In this document: positions 23,505-34,283 of the stretch, in pieces
How the letters are laid out: each line of letters begins with the position of its first letter
Numbering within the stretch: the first letter of the stretch is position 1
Assembly: GCF_910592395.1 (NCBI RefSeq)
Contig: NC_088316.1
Location: 4,714,001 to 4,778,000 of the forward strand
Origin: Lineus longissimus
Lineage: Eukaryota > Nemertea > Pilidiophora > Heteronemertea > Lineidae
Direction: 5' to 3'
Length of the DNA: 64,000 nt
The notes under the pieces: generated by a model
What the model saw: the letters and a program-made list of their open reading frames with translations, nothing else
Databases searched by the model: none
What the model was told of the DNA's origin: nothing
Program-made: the position numbers and the translations under genes

Positions 23505-24032
23505 AATGCATGTCATGACACCCAGGAGCTTTTTCTCATTTCTGAAACAGTTGCATGGTTGGAATGAATTGCCAAATCAGTCCGTCAAATCTCTATGCAA
23601 TGAAAATTGAAATGTCACAACTGTCTCCACCGACGTTGTCCTGTATGTCCTAGCAGACGATTTTTAAATAAATGATGTGATTGATATACCATTGGAATGA
23701 ATTATTTCTTCAATGATATGAAAGTTGAAAACCCTCTGACATGTCTGAGTACAAAAATGCAGAGGTAAGACACATCATGCATGTCATGACACCCAGGAGC
23801 TTTTTCTCATTTCTGAAACAGTTGCATGGTTGGAATGAATTTCCAAATCAGTCCGTCAAATCTCTATCCAAATGGAACTTTAAGACCACTCTATAATTGT
23901 GCAGTAGTGTTAAAACAGACTTTTTTGAAGTAAATCGAGAAGAAGAGGACGTTTGCTTTGGTCTGCAATAAAATGTCACATCTGTCTCCGCCGACGTTGT
24001 CCTGTACATATGTCCTAGCAGACGATTTTTAA
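23505..24032 (+). repeat. Local direct duplication with unequal middles
   Basis: 23,505-23,668 and 23,777-24,032 start with the same ~95 bp (from GCATGTCATGACACCCAGG) and end with the same ~60 bp (...CGACGTTGTCCTGT..CCTAGCAGACGATTTTTAAA). The second copy has about 90 bp more in its middle. Identity of the shared parts is high, so the duplication is fairly recent. Confidence 0.8.
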
Positions 24033-24105
24033 AATCATGATGTCCCACACCCGCACTTCAGTGGCGCCGGTGTGAATAAATCTACTTGCGTGAATGGTCA
24101 ATGGC

Positions 24106-24119
24106 TCATGACGTCATGA
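24106..24119. promoter_or_regulatory. CRE-like palindrome
   Basis: TCATGACGTCATGA is a perfect 14-bp palindrome with the full CREB/ATF site TGACGTCA at its centre. Nearby DNA is CpG-richer than average, but I see no TATA box or exon to call a promoter. Confidence 0.35.
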
Positions 24120-24690
24120 AATAATTGCGTCACGAGGAAGGAAACAATGGGAATCATGGTAACTGTGGTTGCGGTGCGTCGTGAAAGCAGGATCGGCAAG
24201 CGCGGCCCGTATGGAATGCAACAAACTGTACCGGAACCGGAACTGTCATGGGTCTGCACAAATTTTTTCAGATTCGATGGACATGATGGATATATGAATT
24301 TTGTTTACACTTTATACACACGTAACCATTACACTCACTACGTTGTGTGAGTTATAACAGCGCTACGCGACAGACTCATTCTAATGTGGAATGAATTTTT
24401 AAACGCATGCGTTTACTTTCGTTTCGTGTACATAATTGCCTAGCGCTAAATGTGCATGTCGTATTTATGGTTTTTTTCAGCTCACATCACCCTTCACAGA
24501 GATGGGCCAATGTCCTTTTTCACGGCATCCACTGACATTAGCAGAGCGAAATCAGGGCAGGCGTGTATTTCGTAAAGGATCCAACTTCAAGATCGGAGCT
24601 TTTTTATTTCTAAAAAGGAAGCAACTTTCAACGCAACAGCGTTAAACTATTGATAGTGAGTTTCTTCCCATCTTCCGTAGAGAACTAACC

Positions 24691-24812
24691 ATGGGTGATA
24701 TGAATAAAGACTAGCAAATGCTTTTACTTCAATTTTGTACAGAAAGGCCTAGTGTAAATGTACATGGAGTTTTAGATAAAAGCATTTGCTAGTCTTTATT
24801 CATATCACCCAT
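24691..24812. repeat. Perfect 36-bp inverted repeat, 50-bp spacer
   Basis: 24,691-24,726 is the exact reverse complement of 24,777-24,812; both outer ends read ATGGGTGATATGAATAAAGA. No obvious target duplication, and no other copy in the window. Confidence 0.9.
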
Positions 24813-24998
24813 TATTCGTCTGAAAATGCAAGTGGCGCCGTCTGATCGAAGCGAGATAAACTATTGAGTTGGCAGCTGTCAGTCAACACTCACTGGTATC
24901 CACGGAACGCCGATGCGGCAGCGCCTTGTCACCTCATCGCACCCTGACATTGCATATATAAATAGCGGTGTGAAATTCATATGAAGTCGCGTTAAATC

Positions 24999-25031
24999 GC
25001 ATTCAGTGCAAACCTACCCTACACTGAATGC
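24999..25031. repeat. Small hairpin
   Basis: GCATTCAGTG and CACTGAATGC form a perfect 10-bp stem with a 13-base loop. Function unknown. Confidence 0.7.
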
Positions 25032-27390
25032 TATTGCGACAAGCGGCTGAGTTCTTTTTCACGCCGCATTGCACTGAAACAATGCACAATCGCATGTGCT
25101 GATGAATTAATGGGACACTTCAAATCGTTTTCAGTGTGAACCTCTTCAAGGAATTAAAGCTGTTGGGAGCTGTTGGTAGAACACTATACATGCTTCCCGA
25201 AATTGGTGGCTTGCATTGAAACTAACTTTTTCCCCCCTTGTCCGTCATTAAAGGCATTCAAGTGTGTTGGTCAACCATGACTATCTCCTTTGTCCCTCCA
25301 CCATAAGGCCTAGTTTCCCGTTATGACATCACTATTTCGGACACTCAGCGCCCCATTTCTGGAAAGGTGTATAAGGCTCTCGCAGCATTACTTCCAAAGA
25401 AATCGATTTTGCCATGTAGGCCTTTACAAAATGGACTAGTTAAAAATAAACTCTAACTTGGATTTCCTCAAGTTTTGAATGAAATCGCCACGTTTCAACC
25501 CCTACTTGAGGATTGTAATGGTCAGGGCCTCAAAATTACGCTAATGCTCTCCCCTTATAGCCGAACAGGGCAATTTAAACATGAATTAAGAAGTTCTATC
25601 ACCAGAAGACATTATTTATGCACATATGTTTTTGGCCAAAGCTGTCTGTCATGTGTGAGTGTGATGGTCATGAGGAGTACAAAGTGCCAAAATATTCCAA
25701 TAGAGCGCGCATAGATTTATTTGCATATATACCACTAAACCAACACACATAACTCCTCCCACCAACTTCCTGTGAGATTGCTGGTAGGCCTAATTCACTA
25801 TACAAGTAGCAAAACTGCGTCAAAGGGGTCTTATCCACCGAATACTACATGCACACACTACAAAGTTTTCAAATGTATTACTTGTAACCTTGTTGTTGAG
25901 AAGGAAACTAGTCAAAGCAGATTCTATTTTTAAACACTGTGAGCTATTATTGTTAATTTCCATATTACTACCCACCCACTGGATTGGCCTAAACTCTACC
26001 ATGGCAACACTCATTACTTATTCATATATGTGTACACTAACGGCACATTGGGGGATAAAAAAACACAACAGGACCATTCCCTCAAAATTGGCCTCAGTTG
26101 TAAAACATGCTGTACATACAATGCATCATGGTGATGTATTGCTTAACAGAAAGACTAAGAAGACCATTGGGTAGTAGTGAGCAAATGCTGCTCATTGCTA
26201 CAAGAATCGTATGTATCGGTAGACTGGTGCCTGATCTACAGCTGCCGAAAGAAAGGCTGGTTTCTGGTTTTTAAGTTAGAGGTTTTTTGAACTAATCCGT
26301 TTTTGGCCTATAATATAAAAGCAAATGTCGAAGATGCACCATGCAACGGCAATGCCAGTCTGTGAAAGAGGTAGTAATGAATTACATGGATTCATTACTA
26401 CACTGATGTAAAAGTGTCCCGCAAACAAGTGATTTAAATTATTGCGACGAGCGATCATAATCACATCCGACAACGATTGCTTGTTTGTGGTGGTCTTTGC
26501 TGGTGCTTGCCACACACGCATCGGGTTATCGCAGAGACATGCATTACAGTTTGGTTGCAGTGACAAAAACCGCTCGTTTGCGCAGCACTATATTTCAAAA
26601 TGTGAATGGCGTCATCACACACTTTTATTTAATACAATGAATAACTGCAAAAATGTGTTCAACTGAAATCAATGTTTTAACCTACCCTACAGTAGCTTTT
26701 TGTGTCGGAGTGATTTCGCCGAAAACCAACAAACTTTAAATCATACTTCCGACAGGCATGACAAGAGCAATGCACCATCTCCTAATCAGATTAATAAATG
26801 TTATACTATTAAATAATTTATACATGTAAATACTTTAAGTTTCTATTCATAGATAAATTATAAACTATATAACTTGTTTCTTCGAAATTAGCGTTCAAAA
26901 GCTTGATGTTGGCCAACTATTGGTTAAAAACGCCCATGTGCTGCCTTAAACTAACCTCTAACAAAAGGTAGATGGTACGAAATACGGCGTCTCCATCTAT
27001 ACTAAAGGTCGAATTCGACCAGATTAGAGACTTGTTCCATCAATAAAGTATACTGAGATGGCAGGGCAAAGAAACAGCATCTTACATGACCGTTACTTTA
27101 GTACGTGACCCGAATTCGGCCATGCTGACGCCAGCCTGGTCCAAGTCTACTGCTTAATTAAGTGCCCATCTGTCAACTTAAGACTTGTCGCGTCCCACTA
27201 TACAAGAAATGTGAGCTCATTTCGTCAGCCTCGGCGAACTACCTTGACTTGTGGACAAAAGATTAGTTGCGAGGATCGGCGCTTGTCAAATGTGTTGGCT
27301 GTTTCAGAACCCCAGCTATGGGCGGTTATTTCCGCATAAATAGAGGTTGTCTCAAATAGACATTTTATGTCGTGTTATGACTCGAATAGA

Positions 27391-27593
27391 CGTTTGGTGG
27401 CGCTCGTTTTAACGGAGACGTACCTGAAATAAACATATTCTGTCTCGATTGGAGAGCCAGTGGCCTAGTTCCTGAGGACAATGACGAAGTCGGGGAGGGG
27501 GTAGAGATGGTAAATGGTGAGCTTGAGCAGTTTGTTGAGGGGATTGAGTTTTCGGAAGGAGAAGAGGATGATGATGTTATTGATGATGACGTG
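27391..27593 (+). other. Open frame from TIR with acidic C-terminus
   Basis: From the TAG at 27,388 a frame stays open for about 66 codons and ends in a strongly acidic tail (EGEEDDDVIDDDV, stop at 27,591-27,593). AATAAA follows at about 27,611. It starts within the left TIR, has no early ATG, and runs opposite to the HTH gene. It could be a 3'-terminal exon or a relic of a rearranged transposase; I cannot tell. Confidence 0.25.
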
Positions 27594-28112
27594 TGAACCC
27601 CGTTTGGATAATAAAATTGATTGGTAAATTGATAAGTAAATCTGTGATCTTCTTTAATTTATTCTTTGACAACAAGACTTCTTTATTGGGACATTCTGCA
27701 GACCCATGAAGCTGGCTTTATCATAGACCCCATATTAGACCCATATAAGACATTTCTGGTCAACCAACACTATAGGCATAAAATGAGGACATTAGTTGTA
27801 TTGTATTCATTCATTCAGTTCAGGACTACCCCATGTCAATGTTCATGTCTTTTATCCACTTACGTGGAAGGCAATGGCATTGCCCACGAAAAGGGAGTCA
27901 ATTATCAGCTGTGGCTGTTCTTTCTAATGTTCGCCTGCCACCAGTCAAATCGGCCTATTCATTTGGACTGAGTCATTTTACGATTCAGCCTCTTTGTTTC
28001 CTGAAATGGAATTTGCATATTACTAAAATTCACCGAATACAATCCATTCCGTACGTTAAGGCCGATCCATTCAACAGAGGAATAAAGCTCACCTTTCCAT
28101 AAAGTTGCTAAG

Positions 28113-29328
28113 TCAATGTGCAGATGCATGGAAAAGGTTTCGCAGGGGTCTCTGTTCTTGTCTTTCGGCCTTTGTTTCGTTCGGAAGCTCTGCCCACCAC
28201 TGCCGAAATTCTCTTCCAGTTTGCCCTTTAATATCCTCACCGGAAACAGGGAAACCAAGTCTTCGGCGCTCAAGGAACCAGGTGTTCAAATTGTTTTCCA
28301 TTTCGGGCGAGTATGCTGAAACAAAAAAGCTAACACGTATAAGGCCAGAGTCCTCTATTAAAACATGTGTACATTACGTGTACATTGTTGTGCATAGGTT
28401 TTGGTAAAAAAAGTACTCATTGGACCAATCAATCTGCACAAAATTTTATATGTGTCAAGAAGAACCCTTTGCCAATAGCATAATAAAGTTTTAAAAAATT
28501 CCAATACCGATTGCCTGAGAAAAAGAGATTTCCGTACACCATATCCATCAAAACGTCACTGGCGCATTGATATGGCCCTGTCAAAGTACAAGTTCTAAAC
28601 TGACCAGTGAGACCACATTTTCTTAAATATATTATCAAAAAGCATATTTCTGTGATGGCCTGACTCTGTAGATTAAGAATCAACCACAGATTGAGAATTA
28701 ATTCCACTTTGGTCCATCCCAGCCATGTATTTACCACAACTTGACATTTTGATAAGCTCTATGTGCCACACTTCCGGTCGTGGATGAATACAGGTCTCTG
28801 CCCATAACATCTTAGGAAATATTGATTGGTGATGACCACAGGTATGAACGAAATGTTAGTCCTAGGAATAAGGGTCCCAGGAACAATCATACTGATATTG
28901 TTAAAGGCATGGTCAGGGTCAGTCGCTTCGATGTATCATGCGACTTATTCTTCCGTCCATGACACAGAAGCGGACTTATTCCAGTCAGTATAGGCCAACA
29001 AAGAAGGAAATTCATTTAGCGAGGAATAGAATGCTTGAAGAAACACTACCTTGTGCATCAGTGCCGTGTTGCCATTGTCCCCTCCGTCTTCTATGGTCTT
29101 GAGTTGATCTATCTCTGAGGGCAAACAAGTCATCATGTGTGCTTATCCAACGTCTAAATGTCTGCGGTTCTATGCGGTGGTGTCTAGCAAAGGATGTCGC
29201 AGTTTCAGCATGATGTAATCCTATAGCATGCTCCAATTGGTATGTCTCGATAAGGTCAATCTTCTGATTGAGACTGTAGCTTTTCTGGTGCCTACGTACA
29301 CCCGATACAGCTTGGTTAGCATCATCTA

Positions 29329-29360
<32 letters not shown>

Positions 29361-29407
29361 GTAGTGGTATCAGGGTCAGGGCTGTCAACATCATCTCCAT
29401 GCTCCAT
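28113..29407 (-). pseudogene. Pogo-type transposase N-terminus: two HTH exons, no DDE
   Basis: Exon 1 (29,407-29,050) has an acidic start with a poly-Asp run, then KSYSLNQKIDLIETYQ...TSFARHHRIEPQTFRRWI (residues ~42-87), a psq-type helix-turn-helix. It ends at donor AAG|GTAGTG with one base of a codon left. Exon 2 (28,315-28,113) follows a good pyrimidine tract and acceptor (TTTTTTGTTTCAG) that supplies the missing two bases. It encodes NTWFLERRRLGFPVSGEDIK, a CENP-B/Tc5-type HTH. Psq HTH followed by CENP-B HTH is the DNA-binding half of pogo/Tigger transposases. The frame stops at 28,113 and no DDE domain is seen. Confidence 0.7.
29329..29361 (+). repeat. CAT/ATC microsatellite
   Basis: Eleven or so ATC units. 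On the minus strand they encode the poly-Asp run of the HTH protein. Confidence 0.95.
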
Positions 29408-30472
29408 TCAATACGTTAAGATCATCAGGGTGCCTTCTAGGCCTACCCTCAAAATCCATCGGATTGCGTGCATCTTACCAGATGAACGTGGTCAAAGCAA
29501 GATGGTAGTCAACAATTATGACATTTGACACGAAAGTTCCCTTCATTGGATTTCCCCCACAAGAAAGCGATTCCATAATCGATCAGATAAAATAAATTCA
29601 TTTGAAAAACTCAGCTGGACCGCAACCATTTACATGGACCTGTAATAGACTTACGTAACTTCAATAATCATCACCCTAACTGCAGGGATTACTGGCCCTG
29701 GCTGCGACCAGGCGTTATTGAATTGACAACATTTACATTTGACTGTCATATTGAATGTTTGCAGCCCACCCGTAAAAAACAACAGACTGCCATGTTTCTG
29801 GACTTAGTCATTTTCGAGCCATATTCCTGGCGCTCGATTAAGTGGGAGAAGACAGTATGTTTATTTGAGATACGAGCGCCACCAAACGTCTATTTGAGTG
29901 TATGTCTATTTGAAAATCGACACCAAACGTCTATTTGAATTATACACAAAAAGCTGAAAACACGACAATAATGTTTATTTGAGATACGAGCGCCACCAAA
30001 CGTCTATTTGAGTGTATGTCTATTTGAGATACGACACAATATGTTTATTCCAGATACGTCTCCGTTAAAACGAGCGCCACCAAACGTCTATTCAAGTCAT
30101 AACACGACATAAAATGTCTATTTGAGACAACCACTATTTATGCGGAAATAACCGCCCATACCCAGCCTTAAAGGCCATATATCAAGGTTTTTTGCCATTT
30201 TCTGCTGTAAGACGATTTCAAAAGTGTACCTAACACTTTATACAATACAGAAAACCAAATGCAATTAGCTCCATCCATTTTGAAGATATAGCCAATTATG
30301 TGTTTGACAACTTGATTACCTAATCAGGCTAGCAACTGGCTTGTTAGAGCCAGGCGGCGGGTTCAGCAGAAGTTGTGATGTAGATCAGGTTATCTGTACA
30401 TGTCATGCAATCATAAAAGCAGGAGGGCCTTAATTAATTATGCACACCTGGAAGTAATGTGTTTCATTCACT

Positions 30473-30778
30473 ATGGTGTATTGTGTGGCTCCGAATTGTG
30501 TCAAGGATAGCACAAAGAACAATCGAATGACGGATGGGACCCATTTTCATGAATTTCCAAAGCCAGTTGAACGAGAGAGGAGGAAGCTGTGGATTCGGAA
30601 GTGCAAACGTTTGGAGTGTTGGAAGCCTGGGCCTTCGGCCAAACTTTGCAGTGATCACTTTATCGATACGGATTATCACATGAAGCCGGATATCTGCATC
30701 CAACTGAATATTAAATGCCACTTGTTAAAAACAGCTGTTCCAACCATGTCAATTGCATTTAATGCCCGAGGCTGCTGA
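30473..30778 (+). CDS. THAP-domain protein (101 aa)
   Basis: A C2CH THAP zinc finger fills residues 1-92. Zinc ligands are C4, C9, C59 and H62 (LCSDHF). HFHEFPK (24-30) and W40 match conserved core positions, and AVPTM (88-92) is the usual closing motif. THAP domains bind DNA; in Kolobok and P-like elements they sit at the N-terminus of the transposase. The start ATG is the normal THAP position. The frame ends in TGA nine residues after AVPTM, and I found no donor before it, so no catalytic domain is joined. It may act as a stand-alone binder or be a truncated transposase. Confidence 0.8.
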   Translation: MVYCVAPNCVKDSTKNNRMTDGTHFHEFPKPVERERRKLWIRKCKRLECWKPGPSAKLCSDHFIDTDYHMKPDICIQLNIKCHLLKTAVPTMSIAFNARGC

Positions 30779-31171
30779 GGTCGGTTGTTATACATAATGT
30801 GTAGGCCCTATTGGGGCCTGTGATACCGCATAGTGTCTTCTTGTGTTCCAGCCATAGCAGGTGACAGCGACACAGGTCAGTGTCAGTGACAGCCACTGTC
30901 AATGACAGATTATTGTCATCTGACATCTAGGCCTATCTAACGTTGCACGGCATTATATCGTCACGTCAAGATGATTGTGCATAATACTGTCACTTTTCAA
31001 TAGTAGTTCAGCGTCATGACATAACTGGCGATACAACACTGACGAGGCGAAACAATATTGTGCAACATTAGTCTGTTCAAAAATCATACATGTTATGCAT
31101 CTGCAACCGTCTATCAATGTCTTCTTTGCTATATCGGCAGGTCTGCCATGCAAATTGATTAACCACAAATT

Positions 31172-31324
31172 TTAATCACTTTCGTCCGAATGATCACTCT
31201 CATTATGATCTAGTGATATTAATGGCTCGAACATGTACGGCACAACGTTTAAATATCCTTCTGTATCGACCAAAACATCCTCAAATTCACTGCTCTCACT
31301 CTCTGAACTGTATGCGGAAGCCAT
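31172..31324 (-). CDS. Small acidic ORF (50 aa), possible P2X7-ballast-like N-terminus
   Basis: The frame opens with MASAYSSESESSEFEDV, contains VVPYMFEPL (residues 28-36) and ends in DHSDESD. Ser/Glu/Asp-rich starts followed by a PYxFEP motif remind me of invertebrate proteins annotated as 'P2X purinoceptor 7-like', many of them transposon-borne. I recall this pattern and have not verified it. No cysteine-rich ballast part follows before the TAA. The ORF faces the THAP gene, about 390 bp away, inside the same element. Confidence 0.4.
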   Translation of the reverse strand: MASAYSSESESSEFEDVLVDTEGYLNVVPYMFEPLISLDHNESDHSDESD

Positions 31325-31563
31325 CTTGCTTTGTTCTGACTGACCTGATCTACGTCATCAAAAAATCCCTAGCGGCCACATGTGGAACTAATCTAAAGTT
31401 GTGTGTGGTGGGAAATTCAAATAGTTTAAAATTGAAAATTGAAATAACTAAATAATGACTTTATTATTAGAATTTTTTTAATGTCTGGGATCTTGTTTTT
31501 TTAACCCTCAGCATATTTCATGAGTATCAAGCATGTTTTCAAACCTTGATATATGGCCTTTAA

Positions 31564-32489
31564 AGCGAACTTCGTATACGACCAATGCAACGCCCTTATC
31601 GCGCCTCAGTCGGTACATGCATCATCAAGTCTTACGCGAGTTTCTGAATGGAACCCTTTACAGACCCTATTGTCCGTATGTTAATCAGGCCGTATCTCGC
31701 TAATTGATCTGCGCCGGACTTCTAAACAGGATATGGGAAGGTTCATTTTCACCGCCCGAGAAAATGTAACAAGTAGGCCGAAACGTTGGTCGTGCGAAAT
31801 ATCCTTTAAGAATAGGGTGCTATTGATTTATTCGGTAGTGGTCATTACATCAGAACGTGAAATGAAAGCAGCCGTATCTTGTGCAAGTGCCTGCTAAGGA
31901 AATGTACCTGAAAGAAAAGGAAATTTGTTAAACATTATGCGTAGATTTAAAAACAAGCGTCGCTGCTAAAATTGGTCTCGCCTAGCCGGGCATTTTTGAA
32001 AGATTGAGTTGACAGCAAAGCGTCGATGAGGACATTATCAAACCTTCAATATCGGACGATTTAAAATGTCATGTCGGAGGAAACCGCGCTGAAGACCTAG
32101 CTGTCGGATAGTACACAAGAAGACGTGCACCGACCATGCCGACTCGGAGAACCCTGCCACGACCTATAAGTGCTGGTGAGAGGTTAATTTCGAACACCGA
32201 TTATATATGCCATCGATTTACTGCTCGCCACTTTGAGAGTCCATATCAATATTTTTACCAAAAACGGTGCAATCAGTTAAATAGCGCGCGTTTTGGCTCA
32301 TTGCGGCGCGTTTTGTCCAGAGAAGCGGCGCGTTCCCTGTTACGCGCCAGAAATACATATACCTGAACTTGAATATTACCATGCTACTTTAAGTGCAGAG
32401 CGCTGAGTTTGACCAGTCAAGTAAGACGTCCTACATTGCAACAACCAGAGAGTAAGGATCATTCGCGTCCCCATTTGGATGACATCTTC
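31564..32489. other. Non-coding stretch before the array
   Basis: The second half (about 32,000-32,360) is richer in CpG, with GCGCG words near 32,285-32,355. A 76-codon frame from ATG at 32,136 shows no domain I recognise. The last bases before the array read GACATCTTC. Confidence 0.5.
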
Positions 32490-33206
32490 GGTCTCACTAG
32501 CCAGTGCAATGGCCGGGCCTACCTGGCTCCACAAATGGCGCGACGTCATTTCATGCATACCCCTGTTCAAGTGGCTGTCGACCTTGCAGTATATCACTCT
32601 CACACATAAACCTATACATTTCTGAATAGCTTGTCGCTTCTAGAATACATCTGGCCAGCTTTCATTGTTATCAAGTAATTCAGTCATGAGAACATGGGGG
32701 CAGCACAATACATGAGACACCCTGTACATCGATGAAAATTTTGAAAATTTCACCTTGCCGCCCTATAACTTGACGATTAACATGGATGGTGAAATAATAT
32801 TTTTATAAACTTCTACTTATCACCTTGAGAAAGCAAAATAATAACAATTTTAAATTTTGATACCAAAATAGGGTGTCGTTGCGGCTTTTCTTTGAGCATT
32901 TTGACCGCGAAGTCTCACCTTGAGAACATGTGCACTCTGACAGGAACCAGTTCATGTCAACATCCGATTGAGCTATACATAGCATGCGAGGCCTGGTCAC
33001 TGCGGACGTGCACAGAAGAAGCTGATATTTTCCTCAAATAATCGTCAGAGCTACCTCTTCACAAAATACCCAGGACACCGACATTTGAACATGCAGCAAT
33101 AGCGATATGATAGGCTCATCTGTATCCATGGTAATCGCCTGAGATTGAAGAACTTTTTTTTTAAGGGGGACCAATGTTGACCTGATCACCACTGGCTAGT
33201 GAGACC
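32490..33206 (+). mobile_element. B element 1, left edge of array
   Basis: Perfect 17-bp TIRs, GGTCTCACTAGCCAGTG and its complement. No coding frame of note (longest about 66 codons). The left neighbour is TTC instead of TTAA. A TTAA-duplicating MITE of Kolobok or piggyBac type is the likeliest class; no transposase is present. Confidence 0.85.
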
Positions 33207-33210
33207 TTAA

Positions 33211-33562
33211 TGGTGACATGCAGTCTCATATTTCCCCATTTTACTACAAAATATGAAAATCTGGATTGATACAAACATTTTGGTGTCCTACATGACAGGT
33301 CCAACAAGAATAGCTTCCAGTGGTGATCCATTCAAAATCATAGGCAAACTCAGCACTTCACCCATTTTCAAATTCGTTCAGAAAGCGGAATTCAGAGGGA
33401 ATTCGAGTAACAGCACACCTCAGCTGTGGAGGCCTTTTTGGTCCATGAAATGAGATGAAAGCATCTTTATCCACCCGAATGCATTCGATGAAGTCAAATG
33501 ATGTTCAAAATGACATTTATTATCATATTTTATGATTTCACTTTTATTGGTATTTTGATTAA
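33211..33562 (+). repeat. A monomer, 1 copy (variant)
   Basis: Differs from all other A copies by G instead of A at 33,343. A monomers show no inverted ends; the unit runs from TGGTGACATGCAG to TATTTTGATTAA. Confidence 0.95.
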
Positions 33563-34279
33563 GGTCTCACTAGCCAGTGCAATGGCCGGGCCTACCTGGC
33601 TCCACAAATGGCGCGACGTCATTTCATGCATACCCCTGTTCAAGTGGCTGTCGACCTTGCAGTATATCACTCTCACACATAAACCTATACATTTCTGAAT
33701 AGCTTGTCGCTTCTAGAATACATCTGGCCAGCTTTCATTGTTATCAAGTAATTCAGTCATGAGAACATGGGGGCAGCACAATACATGAGACACCCTGTAC
33801 ATCGATGAAAATTTTGAAAATTTCACCTTGCCGCCTTATAACTTGACGATTAACATGGATGGTGAAATAATATTTTTATAAACTTCTACTTATCACCTTG
33901 AGAAAGCAAAATAATAACAATTTTAAATTTTGATACCAAAATAGGGTGTCGTTGCGGCTTTTCTTTGAGCATTTTGACCGCGAAGTCTCACCTTGAGAAC
34001 ATGTGCACTCTGACAGGAACCAGTTCATGTCAACATCCGATTGAGCTATACATAGCATGCGAGGCCTGGTCACTGCGGACGTGCACAGAAGAAGCTGATA
34101 TTTTCCTCAAATAATCGTCAGAGCTACCTCTTCACAAAATACCCAGGACACCGACATTTGAACATGCAGCAATAGCGATATGATAGGCTCATCTGTATCC
34201 ATGGTAATCGCCTGAGATTGAAGAACTTTTTTTTTAAGGGGGACCAATGTTGACCTGATCACCACTGGCTAGTGAGACC
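33563..34279 (+). mobile_element. B element 2 (variant)
   Basis: TTAA on both sides. Carries T for C near 33,836 (CCGCCTTATAAC), the one B variant I noticed. Confidence 0.9.
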
Positions 34280-34283
34280 TTAA

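Larger units (their letters stand above)
20267..27310. other. Non-coding stretch, no gene supported
   Basis: No open frame here shows a domain or a motif I recognise. Contents I can support are listed separately: G/C homopolymers, inverted repeats at 22,306/23,071, 24,691-24,812 and 24,999-25,031, and a duplication at 23,505-24,032. CRE-type TGACGTCA sites occur at ~21,686 and 24,109. Confidence 0.6.
27317..30160. mobile_element. DNA transposon with 128-bp TIRs (pogo-like, internally deleted)
   Basis: 27,317-27,444 and 30,033-30,160 are inverted repeats that differ at about six positions; both tips read TATGGGCGGTTATTTCCGCA. CCCAGC lies just outside each tip (27,311-27,316 and 30,161-30,166). 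Either the element has a 6-bp duplication, or the TA at each tip is a Tc1/mariner-type duplication and the CCCAGC match is chance. Extra copies of the subterminal word GAGCGCCACCAAACGTCTAT sit at 29,873-30,020. Inside is a helix-turn-helix gene on the minus strand but no DDE catalytic domain, so it is probably non-autonomous. Confidence 0.85.
30172..31559. mobile_element. Kolobok-like element: TTAA duplication, THAP gene
   Basis: The tips AGGCCATATATCAAGGTTT are inverted repeats, each bordered by TTAA (30,168-30,171 and 31,560-31,563). TTAA duplication, an AGG start and a THAP domain together are hallmarks of the Kolobok superfamily, including the Xenopus T2 type, whose ends read TTAAAGG. At 1,388 bp it is too short for a full transposase, so it is an internally deleted or partial copy. 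It begins seven bases after the end of the neighbouring TIR element. Confidence 0.85.

Noticed and set aside
32136-32366. 76-codon Arg-rich frame in CpG-richer DNA before the array
   Set aside because: No domain, no splice sites with matched phase, and composition explained by local GC.
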